From Lactimicrobium massiliense (GTDB lineage: Bacteria; Bacillota_I; Bacilli_A; Erysipelotrichales; Erysipelotrichaceae), in NCBI RefSeq assembly GCF_900343155.1, contig NZ_OUNG01000003.1, positions 310,001 to 374,000 on the forward strand: a DNA stretch of 64,000 nt, written 5' to 3'. Of the stretch, positions 1 to 6,723 are shown one piece after another. The notes beneath the pieces were generated by a model. That model was not told the DNA's origin, did no database searches, and saw only the letters and a list, made by a program, of their open reading frames with translations. The position numbers and the translations under genes are program-made. Positions within the stretch are counted from its first letter, which is position 1, and every line of letters starts with the position of its first letter.

Positions 1-90
1 TTGAAAACACATGCACAGGACTATTACCTGCAGGCATCCGCATTGACCAGAATGGCAGACCGCCTGAAACACAAGAAAAAGAAGAAATGA
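1..90 (+). CDS. 3' end of an unidentified gene (partial)
   Basis: The first reading frame is open from the window edge and ends with TGA at 88-90. It gives 29 residues rich in lysine at the end (RLKHKKKKK). The start lies outside the window. I do not recognise the family from so short a tail. A terminator follows immediately, which supports this being a real gene end. Confidence 0.5.
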   Translation: MKTHAQDYYLQASALTRMADRLKHKKKKK

Positions 91-92
91 CA

Positions 93-132
93 GGAATATC
101 GGAAGGCAGCATCGCTTTCCGGTATTTCTTTA
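93..132 (+). terminator. Rho-independent terminator
   Basis: An inverted repeat (ATATCGGAAGGC paired with GCTTTCCGGTAT, with G-U pairs) is followed by a short T-rich stretch just after the stop of the partial gene. Confidence 0.6.
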
Positions 133-345
133 TGCATCCAGACCTGGATCCAGCAGCCAATCAACTGCATTGACCACTTGAATACCATTGTAATTTCCCA
201 GAGAAAAGCGATCCAGCGTCAGTATTGTCTTGGGATAATTATCCTTTATTTGTTCAAACGGCTTCATTTCACGCTCAAATGTTTTCTGATCCGTAAGACT
301 CGCCGTGACCTGATAATAACGGTAAAGGGGCTGTAACGAATAAGA
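130..345 (-). pseudogene. C-terminal remnant of a DUF4143-type AAA ATPase
   Basis: Read on the minus strand, the frame ending in TAA at 130-132 contains YYQVTASLTDQKTFERE, then KDNYPKTILTLD and LGNYNGIQVVNAVDWLL. These match the conserved C-terminal block of the common ATP-binding DUF4143 proteins (normally about 400 residues). Only about 65-70 residues remain, and the upstream sequence no longer resembles the family. The AAA domain is missing, so this is a relic. The similarity is recalled from the family pattern, not searched. Confidence 0.65.
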
Positions 346-640
346 TCATTTGACATAGTTAAGTCAATGAATCTTGGCGTTGCAGCACCTTTATTTTGCC
401 TATTTTCCGATCCAATCTTTGTATCGAGTAACCTGTTTTACTTCTTCTTTGACTTATAAATATGTTTCCGATCGGGCTGAAGACTGGGAAGCTGGAAGGC
501 GGAGCTGATTATTTCAGCAACAACATTTGAACCCGCTGAAAATAATTAAGAGGCATATCGCTGGAACGGAATTCACTTCTTTTTTCAGTGAGTCCAGAGA
601 ATGCGACTGAAAAGCTATCTGACTCTGCCTGCGGGGATAA
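346..640. other. Gene-free stretch with unidentifiable remnants
   Basis: No convincing gene is present. Short frames exist on both strands (for example a 22-codon frame starting with ATG at about 461, and a minus-strand stretch reading AATPRFIDLTMSND), but none can be assigned. The region looks like the product of successive deletions between the ATPase relic and the toxin-antitoxin pair. Confidence 0.4.
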
Positions 641-646
641 TCATAA

Positions 647-676
647 AAAGAGAAGCCAGATTGGTGACTTCTCTTT
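647..676 (-). terminator. Terminator of the toxin-antitoxin operon
   Basis: On the minus strand AAAGAGAAGTCACC pairs with TGGCTTCTCTTT, followed by more T. It lies 16 bases past the toxin stop codon. Confidence 0.7.
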
Positions 677-691
677 ACTTATCTTCTTTCG

Positions 692-949
692 CTACTCGTA
701 ATGCCCTTTGCAAGAGATTATTCTGATTCGTCCTTCAGAGTAATCATAAACCAGACGGTCTTCTTCGTTAATTCTCCTACTCCAGAATCCACTGAGATTT
801 CCTTTCAACGGCTCCGGCTTGCCAATCCCTTCATAGGGATTTCGCTGCGCATCTTTGATGAGCGTGTTAATCCGTTTTACAGTTTTCTTGTCTACTGTCT
901 GCCAGAACAGATAATCCGCCCAGCCTCTATCTTCCCACAAGACTCCCAT
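692..949 (-). CDS. yoeB: YoeB-family mRNA interferase toxin
   Basis: About 85 residues, typical of Txe/YoeB ribosome-dependent mRNA endonucleases. The sequence has the family marks: an N-terminal W..DRGWADY block, KRINTLIKDAQRNPYEGIGKPEPLKG in the middle, WSRRI..EDRLVYDY, and the C-terminal CKGHY. Family catalytic residues (Glu, Arg and the terminal His-Tyr) appear present, with one extra Glu after GHY. The start ATG at 947-949 shares one base with the antitoxin stop (TGATG), so translation is probably coupled. In the family the toxin cleaves translated mRNA in the A site and is neutralised by its partner. It appears intact, although the surrounding region is decayed. Confidence 0.9.
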   Translation of the reverse strand: MGVLWEDRGWADYLFWQTVDKKTVKRINTLIKDAQRNPYEGIGKPEPLKGNLSGFWSRRINEEDRLVYDYSEGRIRIISCKGHYE

Positions 950-1218
950 CAATCATTATTCTCCAACAGCTCATGCTCAGAAAAGTGTGCTTTTCCAGTT
1001 TTAATATCATCAGCAATGCCATTAAGATAACGCATGTTACTGTCAGAGTAAAATGGATCTGCCGATACATCAAACGGTATTCTATGTTCCCTAGTCATCT
1101 TCTTCGCATAGATTGTAAATGCTGTGGTCATCGACATTCCAAGTTCATCACATACTTCTTCCATACTCTTCTTCAAGTCAGAGTCCATTCTGAAATTCAC
1201 GTTAGAAACATTTGTCAT
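949..1218 (-). CDS. relB: RelB/DinJ-family antitoxin
   Basis: 89 residues. The N-terminal half (VNFRMDSDLKKSMEEVCDELGMS followed by TTAFTIYAKK) is the ribbon-helix-helix DNA-binding fold of RelB/DinJ antitoxins. The C-terminal part would wrap the toxin. A strong AAAGGAGG ribosome site lies just before the ATG. The gene precedes the toxin, as expected for a type II pair. The pairing of a RelB/DinJ-type antitoxin with a YoeB toxin, rather than YefM, is a common mix-and-match arrangement. The complex probably binds the inverted repeat over its own promoter. Confidence 0.9.
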   Translation of the reverse strand: MTNVSNVNFRMDSDLKKSMEEVCDELGMSMTTAFTIYAKKMTREHRIPFDVSADPFYSDSNMRYLNGIADDIKTGKAHFSEHELLENND

Positions 1219-1254
1219 AGTGTAGACCTCCTTTTCTTCTCTTATTTCACTCTA

Positions 1255-1282
1255 ATTATAGCGTATGTGTTGCTATATGCAA
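1255..1282 (-). promoter_or_regulatory. Toxin-antitoxin promoter with operator-like inverted repeat
   Basis: On the minus strand TTGCAT (1277-1282) and TATAAT (1255-1260) are separated by 16 bases. The inverted repeat TATAGC-N9-GCTATA (1257-1262 and 1272-1277) overlaps the -10 element and the spacer. This is where an autoregulating antitoxin would bind. The operator role is inferred. Confidence 0.6.
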
Positions 1283-1364
1283 GCAATATCATTACAATGC
1301 AATGAAAATGCTTTATATTAAATAAGAGATATTATAGTAAGGTAATTTATTTTGCGGGTTCAAA

Positions 1365-1669
1365 TCAATTAACTGGAAAAAGAGTATGCGGGAGCAGCGG
1401 ATCGGAGTGAATGATATTGTCAATGCAGACTTGAAGCGGCGAGAAGCACATGGGCATCTGCGAATTGGCAGCATTTACAATCGCATCGAGCTGTAACGTT
1501 GTGATATCTCTCTGCCAGAGAACAAGACGCTGATCCGACCTTGCCGGCGACAGAGCCGTTGCATCTGTGATCAGCTTTTCCTCTGCATGGCATATCCTGC
1601 ATACTCCGGCATTTCTGCTTCCAGATACTTACCGAACGCCTCGAGAACCTCGCCGATGTCTGCCCTCAT
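1365..1669 (-). pseudogene. Decayed zinc-type macrodomain (ADP-ribosyl hydrolase)
   Basis: Minus-strand translation gives [12 protein letters not shown], then after a +1 shift [12 protein letters not shown], then [24 protein letters not shown] and CIDNIIHS before a stop at 1365-1367. These are the N-terminal and ADP-ribose-binding signatures of the macrodomain proteins that travel with class M sirtuins (family pattern WQGDIT..[11 protein letters not shown]..CIDNxIH). The frame is broken near 1590 and everything after the CIDN motif is lost. It is a relic of about 100 codons out of about 260. Confidence 0.7.
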
Positions 1670-1708
1670 CCTTCACAAAACTGTCATCGCAGCGACGCCT
1701 CGTGGTCA

Positions 1709-1860
1709 TTTCTTATCGAATCCGCTTCCCTGGAAGCACTGATCAACATTGAGCTGATGGGATCGCCGCGTACCGGTTGATCCAGAAATTTCGGCACCAG
1801 TATCCCCAGAATTCTTCCATCGTCTGATACGGATAGAAGCCTCCGGAATACATATCCCGA
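1709..1860 (-). pseudogene. Decayed class M sirtuin (SirTM) fragment
   Basis: Minus strand: DMYSGGFYPYQTMEEFWGYW, then NFWINRYAAIP, a stop, and in another frame DQCFQGSGFDKK. This matches SirTM proteins, which carry (D)MYSGGFYPF..EE(Y/F)WA(Y/F)WSR..xINRY and later TNVDHCFQKAGFDKK. The interval between the two motifs is deleted and both ends are missing. It lies directly upstream of the macrodomain relic in the same direction, as expected for the SirTM/macrodomain cassette. Confidence 0.65.
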
Positions 1861-1899
1861 ATGCTATTTTGATCAAAGATCATTTTTGGACCATTTGTC

Positions 1900-2609
1900 A
1901 TGATCGTATCTGGATTATTTATCCCGATACCGGAATATTCTTTGAATATATTAATGTTATATCCCGATTTCGGGATGCTGTTTGCTGCTGCTATTTTATC
2001 CTGTCATGACATGAATATCCTGTTTATGATCGTGATGCCCATTGCCGTACTGCTGCTGATTGTCTCCCTGATCCTGAATATGACCATGATTTTCATGCCA
2101 GCAGCCGTCTCTGGCTATGCCTATTACTTCAGCTGGCTTTTACTGACATCCTCTTTGTTTGTCATCTTTCTGCTTCTGATCATCCGCTGTCTGCACAAAG
2201 ACCCGATGACCCTGCATCTTCCGGACGGAAAAGGAACATCTGGGGAATCGTATTCTTTCTGGCTCTGGATCTGCTTGCCTTCTATTTCATGCGGCCGCTT
2301 GCCATGGATATCCCATCTCTTTTTCATCCATCCACTGTCGAAATCACAGAGCCTGACTTTGATGTTTCCCCAGGCAACGAAGATAATTATGACTGCCTTT
2401 CCGGAAAAGATGAATATGGCAGTTCTTATACATTCCACCTGCCTTCACAGCAGTATCATGCCTGCCAGAACGCCTGTGAATCAAAAGAAAATGCTGTGAT
2501 AGAAGTTACGTATCTTCCTCACAGCAAATATCTTCTTCAGGCAGAAGTGAAATCAATATCACTTTTTCTGAATGTGATCATAGTCCAGCCAGGCACCCTG
2601 CATCGGTGA
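1900..2609 (+). pseudogene. Frameshifted integral membrane protein, family unknown
   Basis: The frame beginning near 1900 encodes hydrophobic helices (for example MIVMPIAVLLLIVSLILN and YYFSWLLLTSSLFVIFLLL) up to about 2230. The protein-like sequence then continues in another frame as IWGIVFFLALDLLAFYFM followed by a soluble tail (PSLFHPSTVEITEPDFD and on to KYLLQAEVKS). A single indel near 2225-2240 reconciles the two. The 3' end runs into the tail of the convergent dehydratase gene, so the natural stop seems lost. The most likely reading is a dead gene with about four membrane segments and an extracytoplasmic domain. I cannot name it. Confidence 0.5.
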
Positions 2610-4316
2610 CGCTGCCAGCATGCCAAACAGACGCAGCACCCCTTTTTGATACTTATGCGGATGCGGAGCGAGATTTTCCTTTCTTTCCTGCAATACAGCA
2701 TGGATTTTGTCTGCGCTCATCTTTTCTCCATGAATGCCGACAATCTCCAGCTTTCTTTCCGGAATATCAATCTGGATCAGATCGCCTTCTTCCACCAACG
2801 CCAGCGGCCCGCCAGCCTGTGCTTCTGGTGATACATGGCCAATAACCGGACCAGTGGAAGCACCGGAAAAGCGCCCATCTGTAATCAAGGCAATACTGCG
2901 GCCAAGTTCTGGATCTGAAGAAATGGCCTCGGTTGTATAGAACATCTCCGGCATGCCGGATCCCTGCGGCCCTTCATACCGGATGATCACGGCATCACCC
3001 GGCTGAATGCGATGATGCAGCACGGCATCCAGTGCATCTTCTTCACAGTCAAACGGTCTTGCCTTCAATACCGCATGAAACATCTCTTTCGGACATGCTG
3101 TATGCTTGATCACGGCACCTAATGGAGACAGATTGCCATGCAGTACCGCAATCGAACCATCACTGTCAATCGGATCACTGCCATCACGGATGATATCCTG
3201 CCTTCTCAAATGCAAATGATATCGCTGGTTGGCTTTCTCCAGTTCTGCCTGGCAGCGTGCATAATAGCCATTCTGTTTCAGCTCTTCCAGATTCTCACCA
3301 AGTGTTTTCCCGGTGACTGTCATCACATCCAGATGCAGTTCCCCTTTGATCTGTTCCATAACCATCGGCACACCGCCGGCATAATAGAAGAATTCCGCCG
3401 GATACTTTCCAGTTGGGCGGATATTAACCAGATACTTTGCCTTGCGGTGCAGGCGGTCAAAGTCATCACCAGTGATCGTGATGCCAAGCTCATGGGCAAT
3501 CGCCGGCAGATGCAATAAGGCATTGGTGCTGCCGGAGATGGCCGCATGCACAAGAATCGCATTCTCAAATGATTTCATGGTCACAATGTCTGATGGACGC
3601 AAACCTTCCTTTGCTAATGCAACCGCGCGCTTGCCAGCAGAAACAGCAGCCTGTTTGAGCATTTTACTGCCATATGGCAGCAGTGCCGTTCCGGGCATTG
3701 CCAGTCCCAGAGCCTCTGCCATGATCTGCATCGTGCAGGCTGTGCCAAGGAAAGAACAGGCACCGCAGCTCGGACAGGCATTCTGTTTTGCCCAGGCTAG
3801 TCTGTCAGCACCAATCTCACCACGCTCATACTTTGCACTGTAATAGCCAAGCTCATTCAGGGTCAGAAGATCCGGTCCGGCTTTCATTACACCGCCGCAT
3901 ACCACAAGAGAAGGAATATTCACACGGCACATGCCCATCAGACTGCCAGGAAGACCCTTATCACAGGAAGAAATATACACACCGGCATCAAACGGCGTTG
4001 CATTCTCCTGAATCTCAATCATGTTGGCAATCATCTCTCTTGAGACAAGGGAATAGTTGATGCCATCATTGCCCTGGCTTTCCCCATCACACATGTCCGT
4101 GACAAAGTATCTTGCCCCAAAACCGCCGGCATCATTCACACCCGTGCGCACATCTTCCACAATTTGATCCAGTCCGGCAGAACCTGGGTGAGAATCCCCA
4201 AACGTACTTTCAATATAGATCTGTGGTTTGCCAAGATCTTCCTTTTTCCATCCACTGCCAAGCCGCAGCGGATCCATCTCCGGAGACACTTCTCTCATCT
4301 TCTGACTTTTCAGCAT
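2559..4316 (-). CDS. IlvD/Edd-family dehydratase, probably for a sugar acid
   Basis: 585 residues, full length for the iron-sulfur dihydroxy-acid/sugar-acid dehydratase family. Visible signatures are SSCDKGLPGSLMGMCR (about 118-133), ACPSCGACSFLGTACTM (about 185-200) with Fe-S cysteines, and the C-terminal GPQGSGMPEM and DGRFSGAS..IGHVSPEA blocks. The family removes water from 2,3-dihydroxy acids. DHAD proper serves branched-chain amino-acid synthesis, while pentonate/hexonate dehydratases feed 2-keto-3-deoxy acids into catabolism. A FadR-type GntR regulator lay immediately upstream (now headless, 6 bases away) and a PTS permease relic lies next to it, which favours a sugar-acid substrate. 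A purine-rich ribosome site (GAGGTAAGGAAAG) precedes the ATG. Confidence 0.8.
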   Translation of the reverse strand: MLKSQKMREVSPEMDPLRLGSGWKKEDLGKPQIYIESTFGDSHPGSAGLDQIVEDVRTGVNDAGGFGARYFVTDMCDGESQGNDGINYSLVSREMIANMIEIQENATPFDAGVYISSCDKGLPGSLMGMCRVNIPSLVVCGGVMKAGPDLLTLNELGYYSAKYERGEIGADRLAWAKQNACPSCGACSFLGTACTMQIMAEALGLAMPGTALLPYGSKMLKQAAVSAGKRAVALAKEGLRPSDIVTMKSFENAILVHAAISGSTNALLHLPAIAHELGITITGDDFDRLHRKAKYLVNIRPTGKYPAEFFYYAGGVPMVMEQIKGELHLDVMTVTGKTLGENLEELKQNGYYARCQAELEKANQRYHLHLRRQDIIRDGSDPIDSDGSIAVLHGNLSPLGAVIKHTACPKEMFHAVLKARPFDCEEDALDAVLHHRIQPGDAVIIRYEGPQGSGMPEMFYTTEAISSDPELGRSIALITDGRFSGASTGPVIGHVSPEAQAGGPLALVEEGDLIQIDIPERKLEIVGIHGEKMSADKIHAVLQERKENLAPHPHKYQKGVLRLFGMLAASPMQGAWLDYDHIQKK

Positions 4317-4322
4317 CTTTCC

Positions 4323-4684
4323 TTACCTCTTTTCCACAAAAAATTTCCGGACCAATTCCTGGTTATGCAGCATATGTGCTCTCATTGCCTTTTCAGCCGC
4401 ATCCGGATTTTTTGTCTCAACTGCCTGACACACGGCCTCATGTGACTGCAGCGTCATTCCGATCTGATCATGGTTCTGATAATCAATGAACACACCTACA
4501 CCATCATGGATCATTGGCGTGATGCGCACAAGCACTTCATTGTGCGCTGCTTCGACAATCGCACTGTGAAAGGCAATATCTGCCTGCAGATGCGGGCTGC
4601 CATTGTGGATATCATCTGCACAGGCATTACAGCACTGGCGTATTTTCGCAATTTCCGCTTCATCGGCCCGCTCTGCCGCAAGGG
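4323..4684 (-). pseudogene. Headless GntR/FadR-type regulator (FCD domain only)
   Basis: The minus-strand frame reads ALAAERADEAEIAKIRQ, then ADIAFHSAIVEAAHNEVL, then MRAHMLHNQELVRKFF and stops at 4323. This is the ligand-binding FCD domain of FadR-subfamily repressors, including the metal-binding histidine of AFHxxI and the MRAHM motif. The N-terminal winged helix is gone. Upstream of about 4684 the sequence switches to a plus-strand PTS fragment. The regulator probably once controlled the downstream dehydratase gene. Confidence 0.75.
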
Positions 4685-4842
4685 CTATGGGCCATGCCTC
4701 AGGGAATCATGGCCTTCGTTGCCTCCGGCGGCGATGTCGGTGCCGTTATTACCCAACTGCTCTGCATCGTGATTTCCTTTGCGATCTATACACCATTCGT
4801 GCTGATTTCAATCACACAAAGCCCGAATCACAGGAAGCGTAA
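4685..4842 (+). pseudogene. C-terminal fragment of a PTS EIIC (cellobiose/lactose type)
   Basis: MPQGIMAFVASGGDVGAVIT followed by QLLCIVISFAIYTPFVLIS matches the last transmembrane region of CelB/LacE-type permeases (P..ISA(F/Y)LATGGD...QL..I.I..LIY.PF). A one-base slip near 4812 moves the frame to TKPESQEA and a TAA stop at 4840-4842. The gene lacks its 5' part and abuts the truncated GntR gene. Confidence 0.6.
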
Positions 4843-4850
4843 CACATACT

Positions 4851-4875
4851 GCAGGTCAACAAGACCTGCTTTTTT
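4851..4875 (+). terminator. Rho-independent terminator
   Basis: GCAGGTC (4851-4857), loop AACAA, GACCTGC (4863-4869), then six T. It is the old terminator of the PTS permease gene. Confidence 0.85.
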
Positions 4876-4911
4876 GTAGATCGGACAAGGAAAACGGTTT
4901 TTTTAACCCGT

Positions 4912-4931
4912 GATGAATTGTGATTCGCATC
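4912..4931 (+). repeat. IS-A left-end hairpin
   Basis: GATGAAT pairs with ATTC..ATC around a TGTG loop, with a two-base bulge. Imperfect subterminal hairpins like this are what TnpA binds at the left end of IS200/IS605 elements. Confidence 0.5.
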
Positions 4932-4952
4932 CACATATGGTAGCTTGAAATA

Positions 4953-4967
4953 TGCTATAATATAAGC
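4953..4967 (+). promoter_or_regulatory. Extended -10 promoter of IS-A tnpA, leaderless start
   Basis: TG-C-TATAAT lies at 4953-4961, and only six bases separate it from the ATG at 4968. There is no Shine-Dalgarno sequence. Transcription would begin at or next to the A of ATG. Confidence 0.6.
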
Positions 4968-5414
4968 ATGGAAAGAAATGATGACATGATTACATATGGT
5001 AGGACATGTGTCTATCATCTGAACTACCATATCGTATGGGGAATCAAACACAGAAACAAAGTTCTCAATGGCAGTGCCGAAGCAGATCTGATTAAGCTTC
5101 TGTATGACATTGCGGATGAGAAAGGCTTTATCATCAAGCGTGTCGAGATTAGGCTCGACGATCATGTGCACATGATCGTTTCTGCGCCTCCGAAGATTTC
5201 CGTTTCTACCATTGTCAAGTGTTTGAAAGGGACTTCGGCTTTTCGCCTGTTTCGCATGCATCCTGAATTGAAACAATTCTACTGGAAGAAAGAAGCCCAG
5301 CATTTGTGGTCGCCGTCCTACTTTGTCGAAAGCATCGGTGTTTCAAATGAACAGGCTGTCGCAAAATACATCAATGACCAGTGGAAAAAGGAGAATGCAA
5401 ATGCCGAAGATTAA
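4968..5414 (+). CDS. tnpA: IS200/IS605 Y1 transposase TnpA (IS-A)
   Basis: 148 residues. It has the HUH metal-binding motif as HVH (His66, His68, in DDHVHMIVS), the conserved W.PSYFV block, and the single catalytic tyrosine in AKYINDQ (Tyr134). It cuts and joins single-stranded DNA at the element ends through a 5'-phosphotyrosine link. All key residues are present, so it is probably active. The 3' end overlaps the tnpB start by 14 bases. Confidence 0.95.
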   Translation: MERNDDMITYGRTCVYHLNYHIVWGIKHRNKVLNGSAEADLIKLLYDIADEKGFIIKRVEIRLDDHVHMIVSAPPKISVSTIVKCLKGTSAFRLFRMHPELKQFYWKKEAQHLWSPSYFVESIGVSNEQAVAKYINDQWKKENANAED

Positions 5415-6567
5415 GAAGGGATTTGTCATTCGGCTTTATCCGACCGCTGAGCAAATGCAGCAGATCCGCAGAACAGCAGGATGTGCACGATGGCTGTATA
5501 ACGAAATCGTTGCTGTAAATCAGAAACGCAGAGACTTGGACCCGAAAGCGTCTTTGCTCTATGGAAGAAATCTGAACTATCTTCTCCCGCGTCTGAAAGA
5601 AGAACATCCATGGCTGAAAGAAGCGGACTCTACGTCTCTCACGGGAGCGGTGGACAACATTTCCAATGCATATGCACGCTGGCTTTCCGGGCTTGGCAGA
5701 AAGCCGAAGTTCAAAAAGCGCAGCACGCATACAGACAGCTTCATTTCCAAGTGCGTCAATGGAAATATTGCAGTGATTGATGCTCATCATATCCGCATTC
5801 CGAAGATCGGCGTAATTTATTACAAATCCGGGAGAATGCCGCATGGAAGAATCTGCTCTGTCACCGTGAGAATTCTTCCCAGCGGGAACATCAATGCGTC
5901 TGTACTCTGCGATTACGAGGAAGAAGAGCTTTTGAAAACAGGAAAGGCAATTGGCATTGATCTGGGACTGAAAGATCTTGCAATTCTTTCGGATGGCACA
6001 AAATACGGGCTGCCGCGATGGGATAAAGAATCTGCTGACCGACTGCACTACTGGCAGCGTACTGCTTCAAGACGGCTTCTGAGAGCCAAAGAAGCTATGA
6101 AGAAGGACAGTGCGCTAACACTTGAAGATTTCAGGAATTATCAGAAAGCGCGTCGGATGGTCGCCAGAATACATGAACACATTGCGAATCAGCGTCAAGA
6201 CTATCTTGATCGACTGACTACTTCGTTAGTCAGAGATTTTGACGTGATCGTCATTGAAAACCTGAAGCCGAGCCGCATGGTGCATAACCATAATCTGTCT
6301 GGTGCCATTCATAATGCGGGCTGGGGCATGTTTGCTCAGATGCTGGCGTACAAGTGTGCATTCTACGGTAAAAGGCTTGTAACAATCAATCCTGCATATA
6401 CGAGTCAGGTATGCTCAGACTGCGGTGTCATCAACGAACGCCTTGGGTATAACGCTTACGGCTGGCTGAAAGTGCGTGAGTGGACCTGCCCTGTCTGCGG
6501 AGCACACCACGACCGTGATGTGAATGCTGCAGTGAACATCCTGCATACTGGATTATTTGCCGCTTAG
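5401..6567 (+). CDS. tnpB: TnpB RNA-guided nuclease (IS-A)
   Basis: The start is set at ATG 5401 because AAAAAGGAG lies just upstream. This gives 388 residues, the usual TnpB size. The RuvC triad is complete: Asp187 in GIDLGLKD, Glu286 in VIVIENLK, and Asp373 in DRDVNAA. The zinc ribbon is intact (Cys338, Cys341, Cys363, Cys366). TnpB uses an RNA made from the element's right end to cut target DNA next to a short flanking motif, which preserves the element after excision. Nothing in the sequence suggests inactivation. Confidence 0.95.
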   Translation: MPKIKKGFVIRLYPTAEQMQQIRRTAGCARWLYNEIVAVNQKRRDLDPKASLLYGRNLNYLLPRLKEEHPWLKEADSTSLTGAVDNISNAYARWLSGLGRKPKFKKRSTHTDSFISKCVNGNIAVIDAHHIRIPKIGVIYYKSGRMPHGRICSVTVRILPSGNINASVLCDYEEEELLKTGKAIGIDLGLKDLAILSDGTKYGLPRWDKESADRLHYWQRTASRRLLRAKEAMKKDSALTLEDFRNYQKARRMVARIHEHIANQRQDYLDRLTTSLVRDFDVIVIENLKPSRMVHNHNLSGAIHNAGWGMFAQMLAYKCAFYGKRLVTINPAYTSQVCSDCGVINERLGYNAYGWLKVREWTCPVCGAHHDRDVNAAVNILHTGLFAA

Positions 6568-6707
6568 AGCGGCTATAGCGGGGCTGGAACAGTCCCTGGT
6601 AAACAGCATGATCCTCCGGAAGCCGTATCAAAAGGCTGCGCGATCAGCGTTCCCAGAAGCTCGGCTCTTTAGAGACGAGTAGTTCACAGTATCATAGAAC
6701 TCGTTTC
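6568..6707 (+). ncRNA. Predicted right end / omegaRNA scaffold and guide of IS-A
   Basis: The GC-rich, hairpin-rich stretch between the tnpB stop and 6687 is where the guide RNA scaffold of IS605 elements resides. It ends in GTAGTTCAC. The next 20 bases, 6688-6707 (starting AGTATCATAG), would be the guide, copied from the flanking chromosome. Position and role come from the known TnpB mechanism; no fold was computed. Confidence 0.5.
6668..6695 (+). promoter_or_regulatory. Possible hybrid promoter at the IS-A/MATE junction
   Basis: TTTAGA (6668-6673) lies inside the IS right end and TATCAT (6690-6695) in the flanking DNA, with a 16-base spacer. The pair could drive the MATE gene 28 bases further on. 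Confidence 0.3.
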
Positions 6708-6723
6708 AGAAAGAAGGCTTGCT

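Larger units (their letters stand above)
4907..6687 (+). mobile_element. IS-A, complete IS200/IS605 element (tnpA-tnpB)
   Basis: The element contains a left-end bulged hairpin, a Y1 tyrosine transposase gene and an overlapping tnpB, both on the plus strand. The right boundary is placed after GTAGTTCAC at 6679-6687 by analogy with the right ends of the other two elements in the window (GTAATTCAC and GTAGTTGAC). The left boundary, after TTTAA at 4902-4906, is a guess. There are no terminal inverted repeats or target duplications, as is normal for this single-strand transposition family. Confidence 0.75.

Noticed and set aside
1386-1496. Small plus-strand frame beginning [12 protein letters not shown]
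   Set aside because: It lies antisense to the macrodomain relic, which has real family motifs on the minus strand; the plus frame has no ribosome site or known family.
5371-6048. Minus-strand frame inside IS-A tnpB
   Set aside because: tnpB is intact on the other strand; this is a shadow.
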